Assembly (NCBI GenBank): GCA_020632695.1
Contig: JACKFB010000007.1
Coordinates: 213,218-277,217, forward strand
Reading direction: 5' to 3'
DNA: 64,000 nt
Origin: Deltaproteobacteria bacterium
GTDB lineage: Bacteria > Myxococcota_A > UBA9042 > PHBI01 > JACKFB01
Shown one piece after another: positions 56,374-64,000 of this stretch. The translations under genes and the position numbers were made by a program. The notes under the pieces are model-generated. The model saw nothing but the letters and a program-made list of their open reading frames with translations, ran no database searches and was not told the origin of the DNA. How positions within the stretch are numbered: position 1 is the first letter of the stretch; each line of letters begins with the position of its first letter.

Positions 56374-59061
56374 GTGGCAAAGGTCAGGACAACGATTCTC
56401 ATCGTCGATACCGACCCGCGGACGCGCGAGCTGGTGGAGAGCGCCGTCGACCGGAACCGCGTGACCATCGAGGTGGCCACCGACGTGCGCGCCGGCTGGG
56501 AGGCGGCCAAGCGGCTGCTGCCCGGTCTCATCGTCGTGGACGCCGATCTGCCGAAGGGCTGGAGCCTGTGCACCGAGCTCAAGCGCAAGAGCCGGCGCCT
56601 TCGCCAGGTGCCCCTCATCCTCTTGAGCGCCAAGGCCGACGACGAGATCTTCCACAACCACCAGCAGCTCCCGACCCGCGCCGACGCGTACCTCATCAAG
56701 CCGCTGGCCGCGAGCCGCTTCCAGACCTCGGTGGACCTGCTGCTGGAGTACACGTCCGCGGTGGACGAGGACGATGCCGACGACGGCGCCGAGGAGTCCG
56801 AGGACATCGAGCTCGAGTTCGAGATCGACCTCGACGACCTGGTCGAGGCCGCCGACGACGAGGAGATCGAGGCGGTGGTGGTCGAGGCGGACGCGACCCA
56901 CGCCGAGCGCACGCCGGTGCCGTCGGCGCTGGACGCAGCGGCCATGGGCGAGCTCGACCGCATGCGCAAGCGCATCGCCGAGCTGGAGATCCAGCTCGCC
57001 GAGCAGCGGCGGAGCGAGGGCGACCGGCTGAGGGAGCAGGCGCGCGAGGGGTTCCAGCGTCTGCAGGCGCTGCGGGACGAGCTGGACGCCGCGCGGCGCG
57101 ACGCGGACGAGCTGCGAAAGAACGAGGACGTCAAGGGCAGCGATGCGGAGCTGGCCGAGCTGCGCTCGCGCAACGAGGCGCTGGCGAAGGAGCTGCAGTC
57201 GCTGCGGGAGGCCGGCCACGGGCTCGAGGAGTCCGGGACGGCGGCGGCGCGCGAGGTCGAGCGCCTGCGCCGCGAGGTGGAGGCCCTGGAGGCCGAGCGG
57301 GAGGCGCTGGCCGAGCGGGCGCGCGGGGACAGCGAGCTGGCGCAGGGGGCGCTGGCCTCCGAGGCGCGGCTGCGCGACGCGGAGGCGGCGCGCGACGCGC
57401 TGCGCGAGGAGCTGGAGGCGCTGCGCGCGAAGGCCGAGGCGGCGGAGGCGAAGGCGGCGGAGGCTGAGGAGGCACGCGCGGCCGCGGTGGAGGCGGGCGA
57501 CAAGGCGCGCGCAGAGCTCTCGGCCACCGCGCACGAGCTGGGGGAGGCCCGGGACGTGCTGGGGTCCGCCGAGAAGGCGCTCGCCGACGCGGAGTCGGCC
57601 CGGGCCGAGGCCGAGGGCAGGGTCGCGGAGCTGGAGAAGGGGGGCGAGGAGGCGCGGGCGAGGACCGCAGACGCCGAGAAGGCGCAGCAGGCTGCCGTCG
57701 AGCGCGCCGAAGTCGCCGAGAAGGCCCGGAAGGAGGCCGACGAGCGGGTCGAGGCCGCCGAGAAGGCCCGGAAGGAGGCCGACGAGCGGGCCGAGGCCGC
57801 CGAGAAGGAGGCGGCCGAGCAGCGCAGCCGGAGCGAGGCGTTGGCGGAGGCGGCGAGCGAGCGCGACACGGCGGTCGCCCGGGCCGACGCGTCGGACGAG
57901 GCCCTGACCAAGGCGACCGAGGCGGTGAAGGCGGCGGAGCAGGCGACCGCGGCGCTCGCCGATGAGCTGGTGGAGGTGCGCGAGGAGGCGCAGGGGCTGC
58001 GGGCCGAGCGTGACGCGGCGGTGGAGCGGGCCGAGGAGCTGGCCTCCCGCGCCGAGGACGCCGAGGAGCGCGCTGGCGAGCTGGCGGCCGGGCGGGACGC
58101 GGCGGTGGAGCGGGCCCATGAGGCCTCGCGCGCGGAGACCGAAGCGCGGGCGGCGCTGGCCGAGGCCACCCGCGAGGCCGCGGCGTCGAAGGCGGCCCTG
58201 GACGAGGCCCTCGCGGCGCGCGACAAGGAGCTGGGGGAGCTGCAGCAGCAGCTCGCCGACGCGGTGGCGCGCGGCAAGGCGCTGCGCGACTATGCGACGC
58301 AGCTCGAGGATCTCTACGCGCTCACGGCCGAGCGGGTGCAGGCCGAGCAGGCGCAGGCGGCCGAGGTCGACACGGCGCTGAGGAAGGCGCTCGAGGTGGC
58401 GAAGGCACGGGCTCGGGCGGCGAGCGAGGGAGCGGCAGCGCGGGCGAGCGCGATCGAGCAGGCGGTGCGCGACGCGAAGGCGCTGGAGCAGACCCTGAAG
58501 GACGCCGCGGGGGCGCTGTCCGCGCTGGCCGGGCTCGAGCTGCCGTCCCAGGGCGACGAGCTCGCCGCGGACGACGGTCTCGAAGTACCGGCGCCCGTCG
58601 TCCATCAGCCGGCGCCGGCGCTGCCCGAGGCTCCCAAGCTCAACCTCATCATCGGGACGGTCCCGGCGGCCGCAGACTCGTCTGGAGCGCGCGGGCTCCA
58701 GGCCAGCTCCAAGCGCGGGCGCGCCGACGCCGAGGGGCCGCCGCCGATGCCGGCGAAGGGCGCCACCGCGGCGCAGGCCGCCGAGCTCTACGACGACATC
58801 CTGGACGAGGACGAGGCGGAGGTGGGCTCGGAGACCATCGTCTTCGCGATGCCCCCCACCACCTTCGATCAGGTGGAGGCCAACATCCTCGAGCCGCCGC
58901 CGCTGCCGCCCTCCCTCCCGCCGGACGCGGTGGAGGAGACCCTGGCGGACCTGGACGTGGTCGATGAGGCCGCCGGCACCCGCCGCGGCGGCAAGGGCGC
59001 CTCACGCCGCGGCCGCGAGCCCGAGCTCGACGAGTGGGAGTCCCTGGAGCGACCGGATTGA
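56374..59061 (+). CDS. FrzS-like receiver-domain protein with long coiled coil
   Basis: An 895-residue protein. Residues 1-125 are a response-regulator fold (TTILIVDTDPRTRELV, GLIVVDADLPKGWSLC, VPLILLSA, ADAYLIKPL): the acceptor Asp and Lys are kept, and the layout resembles FrzS. Residues about 185-700 are a continuous Ala/Glu-rich coiled coil, including near-identical 14-residue repeats (AEKARKEADERVEA). The tail (700-895) is disordered with proline-rich and acidic patches. FrzS is a polarity/motility protein in Myxococcus; the role here is inferred. GTG start with GAGG about nine bases upstream. Confidence 0.75.
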   Translation: MAKVRTTILIVDTDPRTRELVESAVDRNRVTIEVATDVRAGWEAAKRLLPGLIVVDADLPKGWSLCTELKRKSRRLRQVPLILLSAKADDEIFHNHQQLPTRADAYLIKPLAASRFQTSVDLLLEYTSAVDEDDADDGAEESEDIELEFEIDLDDLVEAADDEEIEAVVVEADATHAERTPVPSALDAAAMGELDRMRKRIAELEIQLAEQRRSEGDRLREQAREGFQRLQALRDELDAARRDADELRKNEDVKGSDAELAELRSRNEALAKELQSLREAGHGLEESGTAAAREVERLRREVEALEAEREALAERARGDSELAQGALASEARLRDAEAARDALREELEALRAKAEAAEAKAAEAEEARAAAVEAGDKARAELSATAHELGEARDVLGSAEKALADAESARAEAEGRVAELEKGGEEARARTADAEKAQQAAVERAEVAEKARKEADERVEAAEKARKEADERAEAAEKEAAEQRSRSEALAEAASERDTAVARADASDEALTKATEAVKAAEQATAALADELVEVREEAQGLRAERDAAVERAEELASRAEDAEERAGELAAGRDAAVERAHEASRAETEARAALAEATREAAASKAALDEALAARDKELGELQQQLADAVARGKALRDYATQLEDLYALTAERVQAEQAQAAEVDTALRKALEVAKARARAASEGAAARASAIEQAVRDAKALEQTLKDAAGALSALAGLELPSQGDELAADDGLEVPAPVVHQPAPALPEAPKLNLIIGTVPAAADSSGARGLQASSKRGRADAEGPPPMPAKGATAAQAAELYDDILDEDEAEVGSETIVFAMPPTTFDQVEANILEPPPLPPSLPPDAVEETLADLDVVDEAAGTRRGGKGASRRGREPELDEWESLERPD
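57715..57804 (+). repeat. 42-bp tandem repeat inside the coiled-coil gene
   Basis: Two consecutive 42-base copies (57715-57756 and 57757-57798) differ at about one position, and a third copy begins at 57799. Each encodes 14 residues (two heptads). It indicates recent slippage or duplication extending the coil. Confidence 0.85.
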
Positions 59062-59145
59062 GGGGGCACGCCCGGACCGACAGCGAGAGCGGCTGCCGAG
59101 CCCGGGAGAGCATCCGGACCCGACCACGGCTCCGGCAGGACCGCT

Positions 59146-60306
59146 TCAGTCGCCGCGCTTGTCGATGAGCTGCTTGGCGGCGCGCGTCACGTGGCTCGGC
59201 ACCTCCTTCGCCCGGGCCAGCATCGCCAGATCACGGCGCCTCAGGTTCCGGATGAAGGTGATCGTCTGCTGCGGCGGGGTCTTCGGGTTGTAGACGAGGC
59301 TGTGCATGATCGCGTAGTTCTTCGTCCACTCGCGGTTTCGCGCGATGATCCGCACCACCTCGCCGTCGACGGCCTTGTCCATGGCGAAGTTGGAGATCTC
59401 CTTCTCGGTGATCTTCGGGCTGCGCAGCACGCTCATGGCCACGAGCTTCTTGTTGTCGCGGATCAGGATCTTGCGCGCCGCCGCGTCGCCCATGAGCGCC
59501 AGCCGCACCTTCTGGGGCAGCGTCATGTCCTCGACCAGCTTCCAGAGCGGGACCTTGACCTTGCGCTCGGCGTCCTCGCCCCCGCGCAGGAGCGCCTCGA
59601 GCGCCTCATCGTCGATGCCGTGTGCGTCGGCCGCCTCGGCCGCCTCCTCGTCGGTCGCCTCCTCACCGTCGGCGGTCTCATCGTCGTCCTCGTCGGGCTC
59701 CGGCGGGAGCTGCTCCTTGGCCAGGTCGGCGAAGAAGGCCTCGGCCAGCGGCTTGAAGCCGGGGATGCGCGAGGTGTCCACCGAGTTGCGGAGCGCGGTC
59801 TCGATGACCCGCGCGAGCAGCGGCGTCGACGACGCCGGGTTGGCGATGAGCGCCCCGATGATCGGCGGCGAGCGCACCAGGCGCACCTGATTCGACCCGA
59901 TGGCGTCGAGGATGGATCCGCGCAGGTTGCGCGCCATCCACCGCACGGTCTCGTCGAGCACGGCGTTGTTGCTCAACAACGCCTGCAGGATGGCCATGTC
60001 CTCCTTGAAGACATGCGCGTAGACGTCGAGGATCGGCCCCGGCATCGTCGAGGTGACCGTCTGCCGGCGCACGTCGGCGGGCAGCTCGGACAGCGACGCG
60101 GTGGCGGCCGCGGCGATCTCGGCATTGGCGTCGCGCGCCAGGACGCCCAGGGCGATGCCGAGCTGGTCGGGCGGCATCGGGAGCATCGCCTTCGCGATGA
60201 GCAACCGCGCGCGCTCGGGCGCCTCGGGGCCGACGCGGGGCAGCAGGTCGGGGGGGATGGCTGGGGCCGGGACGCTGGACCCGGATGCATACTCGTGGAT
60301 GGCCAT
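59146..60306 (-). CDS. Hypothetical alpha-helical repeat protein
   Basis: A 386-residue soluble protein with no signal. Residues 20-190 resemble HEAT/ARM-like helices (LGIALGVLARDANAEIAAAATASLSELPADVRRQTV; DMAILQALLSNNAVLDETVRWMARN), then an acidic linker (about 205-245) and a second helical region (KVRLALMGDAAARKILIRDNKKLVAMSVLRSPKITEKEISNFA; VVRIIARNREWTKNYAIMHSLVYNPKTPPQQTI). The second region resembles repeat proteins annotated as conserved hypothetical in Myxococcota. It lies 17 bases after coaX on the same strand, so it is likely co-transcribed. Function unknown. Confidence 0.6.
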   Translation of the reverse strand: MAIHEYASGSSVPAPAIPPDLLPRVGPEAPERARLLIAKAMLPMPPDQLGIALGVLARDANAEIAAAATASLSELPADVRRQTVTSTMPGPILDVYAHVFKEDMAILQALLSNNAVLDETVRWMARNLRGSILDAIGSNQVRLVRSPPIIGALIANPASSTPLLARVIETALRNSVDTSRIPGFKPLAEAFFADLAKEQLPPEPDEDDDETADGEEATDEEAAEAADAHGIDDEALEALLRGGEDAERKVKVPLWKLVEDMTLPQKVRLALMGDAAARKILIRDNKKLVAMSVLRSPKITEKEISNFAMDKAVDGEVVRIIARNREWTKNYAIMHSLVYNPKTPPQQTITFIRNLRRRDLAMLARAKEVPSHVTRAAKQLIDKRGD

Positions 60307-60323
60307 GGATGGGCTCGGGACAG

Positions 60324-61145
60324 TCAGGGCGGCGGCGGTACGGGCTCTCCGTCCGCCTCCAAGGTCTGGCGATGACGCTCGTGGATGAGGCGCAGGCCCT
60401 CCAGCGTCAGGAAGGGCTCGACCGAGTGGATGTGCCGCGTCTCGCTGGAGATCAGCGCGGCCAGACCGCCGGTCGCGATGACGCGCACGTCGTCCTCGGG
60501 CATCTCCTCGCGGATGCGCTCGACCAGGCCGTCGACCAACCCCACATACCCGAAGACGATGCCTGCCTGCATGGAATCGACGGTGCGCGTGCCGATGACG
60601 CGCTCGGGTCGGGCGATGTTGACGCGCGGCAGCTTCGAGGCGCGCAGGAACAGCGCGTCCAGGCTGATGCCGATGCCCGGGGCGATGACGCCGCCGCGGT
60701 AGACGCCCTCGGCGCCGATCACGTCGAAGGTGGTGGCGGTGCCGAAGTCGACGACCACGCAGGCGGTCTTCCAGCGGGCGTAGGCTGCGACCGCGTTCAC
60801 CAGGCGGTCGGCGCCGACCTCCCGCGGGTTGTCGTAGGCGATGGGCATGCCGCAGTCCACGTCCGCGCCGACGAAGAGCGGGTGCACGTCGAAATAGCGG
60901 TCGCAGGCGCGCGTGATGGCGTGCACGGCGGGGGGCACGACGCAGGCGACGATGGCCGCGCCCACCTGCTCGGGAGGGATGCGGCGGGCCGCGAAGAGGC
61001 TCATGTAGAGCACGCCGAGCTCGTCGGTGGTGGACTGCGCGTTCGTGGCCACGCGCCAGTGCTCGATGAGCTCCTCGCCGTCGTAGACGCCGAGTACCGT
61101 GTTGGTGTTGCCGACGTCGATGACCATGAGCAGGGAACGACTCAC
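60324..61145 (-). CDS. coaX: Type III pantothenate kinase CoaX
   Basis: First step of coenzyme A synthesis, by the CoaX (type III) enzyme. The 273-residue protein begins at GTG 61145, overlapping the birA stop (GTGA) with GAGGAG upstream. Motifs: MVIDVGNTNTVLGVYDG (ATP-binding loop), GADRLVNAVAAYARWKTACVVVDFGTATTFDVI, GGVIAPGIGISLDALFLRASKLP and VIATGGLAAL. Type III enzymes are insensitive to CoA feedback and need a monovalent cation. Confidence 0.95.
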   Translation of the reverse strand: MSRSLLMVIDVGNTNTVLGVYDGEELIEHWRVATNAQSTTDELGVLYMSLFAARRIPPEQVGAAIVACVVPPAVHAITRACDRYFDVHPLFVGADVDCGMPIAYDNPREVGADRLVNAVAAYARWKTACVVVDFGTATTFDVIGAEGVYRGGVIAPGIGISLDALFLRASKLPRVNIARPERVIGTRTVDSMQAGIVFGYVGLVDGLVERIREEMPEDDVRVIATGGLAALISSETRHIHSVEPFLTLEGLRLIHERHRQTLEADGEPVPPPP

Positions 61146-61897
61146 GAGGGGGACTCCTCGGGTGGGCCGACCAGGGTGACGGGGCCGCTGCGGATGCTCT
61201 GGATGTCGTTCCAGCCGGGGAAGCTCACGCCGAGCGCCCCGTCGGCCATGACCCGCCGGATGGTCGCCTCGCCCCCCTGGCCCACGCGCACGCGCCAGCC
61301 GACGAAGGGGAAGCGTCGCTCGTAGGCCACGAGGTCGGGGCCGCCGACGGCCTCGTAGCCCGCCAGCTTCTCGATGAGGCGCCGGCCGATGAGCAGCGCC
61401 AGCTCGCGCGGGGACGAGGAGCGTCCGGTCACCTCGAGCAGGCTGGTCGCGACCTCGGCCAGCTCCGGCGGGAACTCCTGCGGCTGCACCTCGACGTTGA
61501 CCCCCACGCCGACGATGACCACCGGCGAGCCGTCCGTCGACAGGTCGGTGTGCAGCTCGGTGAGGATTCCGCCCACCTTGCGGCCGCGCAGCAGCAGGTC
61601 GTTGGGCCACTTCAGCGACGGGAAGCAGCCGGCGAAGTCCTCGATGGCGGTCGCCGTGGCCAGGGCCACGTCCAAGGTCAGCCCCGAGAGCTGCGCCGCG
61701 GTCAGGCGCGAACGGTGGACCAGCGAGAGGTAGACGTTGCGGTCGGGCGGCGAGAACCAGGTCGCGCCCTGGCGCCCGCGCCCCGCGACCTGGGAACGGG
61801 CGATGACCAGCGTGCCGTCGGGGGCGCCGCGCGCGGCCAGATCGCGGGCGACATCGTTGGTGGAGGTGACCTCCCGGACCTCGTGCAGCGCCCTCAC
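61142..61897 (-). CDS. birA: Biotin-[acetyl-CoA-carboxylase] ligase BirA (ligase only)
   Basis: Attaches biotin to carboxylase subunits. The 251-residue protein starts at GTG 61897 overlapping the nadC stop (GTGA). It has STNDVARDLAARG, the biotin-binding motif GRGRQGATWFSP, SLKWPNDLLLRGRKVGGIL and a C-terminal SH3-like domain. The N-terminal DNA-binding domain of E. coli BirA is absent, so it is a single-function ligase. Confidence 0.94.
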   Translation of the reverse strand: MRALHEVREVTSTNDVARDLAARGAPDGTLVIARSQVAGRGRQGATWFSPPDRNVYLSLVHRSRLTAAQLSGLTLDVALATATAIEDFAGCFPSLKWPNDLLLRGRKVGGILTELHTDLSTDGSPVVIVGVGVNVEVQPQEFPPELAEVATSLLEVTGRSSSPRELALLIGRRLIEKLAGYEAVGGPDLVAYERRFPFVGWRVRVGQGGEATIRRVMADGALGVSFPGWNDIQSIRSGPVTLVGPPEESPS

Positions 61898-62736
61898 GCG
61901 ATCACCCGCATCGAGAGGTCGGCCGCCGGCGCCGAGTGGGTGAGCGCTCCTACCGAGAGCAGGTCCACGCCCAGCTCGGCCACGCGGCGCACCCGGTCCA
62001 GCCCCAGGTTGCCGCTGGCCTCCGCCAGCACCCGGCCCGGGGCGCGCCGGATGCGGGCCACGGCCTCGCGCGTGGTCGCGTCGTCCATGTTGTCGAGCAG
62101 CACGATGTCCACGCCCGCCGCCAGCGCCTCGTCCAGCTCGTCCAGGGTGGTGACCTCGACCTCGATGCGCAGCCCGTGCGGGCTCTCCGAGCGCACCCGC
62201 TCGACGGCGCGTGTCAGGCCGCCGCACGCCGCGATGTGGTTCTCCTTGATGAGGATGCCGCTGTCCAAACCGAAGCGGTGGTTGGAGCCGCCGCCCATCC
62301 GCACGGCGTGCTTCTCCATCGTCCGCATCCCCGGACCGGTCTTGCGCGTGTCGCAGATGCGCGCGCCGGTGCCGGCGACGGCGTCCACGTAGCGCCGGGT
62401 CAGCGTGGCGATGCCGCTGAGCCGTTGCAGGATGTTCAGCGCCGTCCGCTCGCCCATCAGCAATTCGCGCGCCCCCCCGCTCAGGCGCAGCACCACCGTC
62501 CCCGGCTCGGCGGCCTGACCGTCGGCGACCAGCGTCTGTACCGCCACGTCTCCACCGCACAGCGCGAAGCTGCGCGCGAACCACACCCCACCGGCGACCA
62601 CCAGCGGGGCCTTGGCCACGACCACCGCCTGCGCACGCGCGTCGGCGGGGATGGTCGCCAGCGTGGTCCGGTCGCCCGTGCCGATGTCTTCAGCCAGCGC
62701 CAGACGGATCAGCGCGTCGGTGGCCTCGGTGTTCAT
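61894..62736 (-). CDS. nadC: Nicotinate-nucleotide pyrophosphorylase NadC
   Basis: Converts quinolinate and PRPP to nicotinate mononucleotide in NAD synthesis. The 280-residue protein has LAEDIGTGDRTTL, MGERTALNILQRLSGIATLTRRYV, the catalytic segment CDTRKTGPGMRTMEKHAVRMGGGSNHRFGLDSGILIKENHI, and LLDNMDDATTREAVARI, the family signature. It is the first gene of nadC-birA-coaX, with overlaps at both later junctions. Confidence 0.96.
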   Translation of the reverse strand: MNTEATDALIRLALAEDIGTGDRTTLATIPADARAQAVVVAKAPLVVAGGVWFARSFALCGGDVAVQTLVADGQAAEPGTVVLRLSGGARELLMGERTALNILQRLSGIATLTRRYVDAVAGTGARICDTRKTGPGMRTMEKHAVRMGGGSNHRFGLDSGILIKENHIAACGGLTRAVERVRSESPHGLRIEVEVTTLDELDEALAAGVDIVLLDNMDDATTREAVARIRRAPGRVLAEASGNLGLDRVRRVAELGVDLLSVGALTHSAPAADLSMRVIA

Positions 62737-62742
62737 GGCGGG

Positions 62743-62771
62743 GATCTACCTTTGCCACCGGGGAGGCGCAA
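62743..62771 (-). promoter_or_regulatory. Candidate sigma70-like promoter of nadC, close to its start
   Basis: On the minus strand: TTGCGC (62771-62766), 17 bases, TAGATC (62748-62743), six bases before the ATG at 62736. The -10 match is weak. If used, the mRNA would be nearly leaderless. Confidence 0.35.
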
Positions 62772-62805
62772 GCGCGGAGGCCGGCCGATTCCTCCCCGGC
62801 GCGTC

Positions 62806-62834
62806 TTGACAGCGATCCCCTCGTGGCGTGCGAT
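62806..62834 (+). promoter_or_regulatory. sigma70-type promoter of phoH, close to its start
   Basis: TTGACA (62806-62811, perfect -35), 17 bases, TGCGAT (62829-62834). The expected start is 62841-62842, i.e. at the ATG of the PIN-PhoH gene, giving a leaderless message. The -10 is GC-rich. Confidence 0.45.
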
Positions 62835-62841
62835 GCGCGTC

Positions 62842-64000
62842 ATGACGACCAAGAACTTCATCCTCGACACCAACGTTCTCCTCCATGATCCCGAGGCGAT
62901 CTATCGCTTCGAGGAGAACACGGTGTGCATCCCCATCGTGGTCATCGAGGAGGTGGACACCTTCAAGAAGGACCCGACGGAGCTGGGCCGGAACGCTCGT
63001 GAGATCGCCCGGCGCATCGACGCGATGCGCACCAACGGCAGCCTCACCGAGGGGGTGCCGCTGCCCGACGCCGGCCTGCTGCGCGTCGTGGTGTCCGACC
63101 GCGACCTGCCGCGCGGCCACCGCATCAGCCACCAGGCGGACAACCTGATCATGGCGACGGCGCTCCACATCAAGGAGTCCGAGCCGGACCGCCCGGCCAT
63201 CTTCGTGTCGCTGGACACCAACCTGCGCATCCGGGCGAACGCGCTGGGCATCGAGGCGGTCGACTACGACACCGAGCGCATCTCGATCGACGAGCTCTAC
63301 CCCGGCACGGGGGAGGTCGAGGTGGAGTCGGGCGTCATCGACACGCTCTTCGACGAGGGCACGGTGGCGCTGCCGCCGCCGGTGGGCGGTGGGCGCTGGT
63401 ACGAGAACGAGTACCTGACGGTGCGCGACGGGCGGCGGACGGCGCTGGCCCGGGTGCGCGCGGCCATGGGCACCCTGGAGCTGACCTACGGCCTCAAGGA
63501 TCCCATCTGGGGCATCCGACCGCGGAACCGCGAGCAGCACTACGCCATCGACGCCTGCCTGCGCCAGGACATCAAGCTGGTCACGCTGGTGGGCAAGGCG
63601 GGCACCGGCAAGACGCTGCTGGCCATCGCCGCCGCGCTGCAGATGGTCACCGAGGAGCAGGCCTACCAGAAGGTGGTGGTGGGGCGGCCGGTGATGCCGC
63701 TCGGCCGCGACATCGGGTTCCTGCCAGGCGACGTCGAGGAGAAGCTGAAGCCCTGGATGCAGCCCATCCACGACAACGTCGAGTACCTGCTGGGGCTGGG
63801 CCACAAGCGCGACAAGCGGCGCGGCCAGGGCACCAACGACCTCGTGGACATGGGCGTGATGGAGGTGGAGCCGCTCACCTACATCCGCGGGCGCTCGCTG
63901 CCGCACCAGTTCCTGATCATCGACGAGGCGCAGAACCTGACGCCCCACGAGGTGAAGACCATCCTGACCCGGGCCGGCGACGGGACGAAGGTGGTGCTCA
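62842..64000 (+). CDS. PIN-domain PhoH-family ATPase (partial, cut by window end)
   Basis: A YlaK/PhoH2-like protein: N-terminal PIN nuclease-like domain (NFILDTNVLLHDPEAIYRFEENTVCIPIVVIEEVDTFKK, about 1-150) followed by a PhoH helicase/ATPase domain with Walker A GKAGTGKT (about residues 250-257), LGRDIGFLPGD and LIIDEAQNLTPHEVKTILTR. The ATG at 62842 is favoured over ATG 62833 because the promoter would overlap the latter. The 3' end lies beyond the window. Confidence 0.9.
   Translation, partial: MTTKNFILDTNVLLHDPEAIYRFEENTVCIPIVVIEEVDTFKKDPTELGRNAREIARRIDAMRTNGSLTEGVPLPDAGLLRVVVSDRDLPRGHRISHQADNLIMATALHIKESEPDRPAIFVSLDTNLRIRANALGIEAVDYDTERISIDELYPGTGEVEVESGVIDTLFDEGTVALPPPVGGGRWYENEYLTVRDGRRTALARVRAAMGTLELTYGLKDPIWGIRPRNREQHYAIDACLRQDIKLVTLVGKAGTGKTLLAIAAALQMVTEEQAYQKVVVGRPVMPLGRDIGFLPGDVEEKLKPWMQPIHDNVEYLLGLGHKRDKRRGQGTNDLVDMGVMEVEPLTYIRGRSLPHQFLIIDEAQNLTPHEVKTILTRAGDGTKVVL

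Noticed and set aside
1..64000. CRISPR arrays, tRNA or rRNA genes, insertion sequences or prophage
   Set aside because: No regularly spaced repeats, no cloverleaf or rRNA-like stretches and no transposase or phage-type proteins were seen.

Overview
This window is about 70% GC (judged by eye) and is dominated by a near-complete flagellar regulon (positions 1-39454), followed by unlinked housekeeping, nucleic-acid and signalling genes. Strong use of GTG starts, 1-4 nt stop/start overlaps, long Ala/Pro/Arg-rich linkers, a Ser/Thr kinase with TPR-like repeats, a FrzS-like receiver/coiled-coil protein and several orphan lipoproteins point to a deltaproteobacterial lineage, most likely a flagellated, probably uncultured Myxococcota-like bacterium. 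This placement is inference; there is no rRNA gene here to confirm it.

Layout of the flagellar part. (1) 67-8128, plus strand: fliO-fliP-fliQ-flhA-(40-codon small ORF)-flhF-flhG-fliA and a murein endopeptidase. flhF is split by an apparent one-base deletion. (2) 8162-14085: flgH flanked by two coiled-coil FliJ-like genes, then flgF-flgG-flgA-flgI-flgJ. (3) 14185-21417: flgM-flgN-flgK-flgL, a PilZ gene, flagellin, fliD, fliS and a fliT-like gene. (4) 21527-34608, minus strand, transcribed right to left: an NtrC-type activator (flrC-like), flgB-flgC-fliE-fliF-fliG-fliH-fliI-motE-like-fliK-flgD-flgE-motA-motB. (5) 34994-39454, plus strand: a second receiver-less sigma54 activator (flrA-like), then fliM-fliN-fliR-flhB. 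No chemotaxis genes and no fliL are present in the window.

Regulation can be read from the DNA. Near-perfect sigma54 (-24/-12) promoters precede fliO, flgH, flgF and fliM, with weaker ones facing outward from the flrA/flrC intergenic region. An inverted repeat, CCCGGCA-N5-TGCCGGG, sits about 73-76 bp upstream of the -24 GG at flgH, flgF and flrA and is a good candidate for the activator-binding site. flgM and flagellin carry matching sigma28 promoters (TTTAAG-N15-CnCGATGT). This fits a cascade: FlrA/FlrC plus sigma54, then hook-basal body and FliA, then FlgM/FliA-controlled filament genes.

The remainder (39455-64000) holds a CblC/MMACHC-like protein with a possible iron-sulfur motif, a CsgG-like lipoprotein-family gene, an operon of lipoprotein / class V aminotransferase / DUF309 / Ser-Thr kinase, a sulfotransferase-APS kinase pair with lower GC, a tightly overlapped nucleic-acid operon (RecD2 helicase, RNase II/R-like RNB protein, XPB-type helicase, Bax1-like DUF790 nuclease), an orphan lipoprotein, a FrzS-like coiled-coil protein, an alpha-helical-repeat protein downstream of nadC-birA-coaX, and a PIN-PhoH ATPase cut by the window end.
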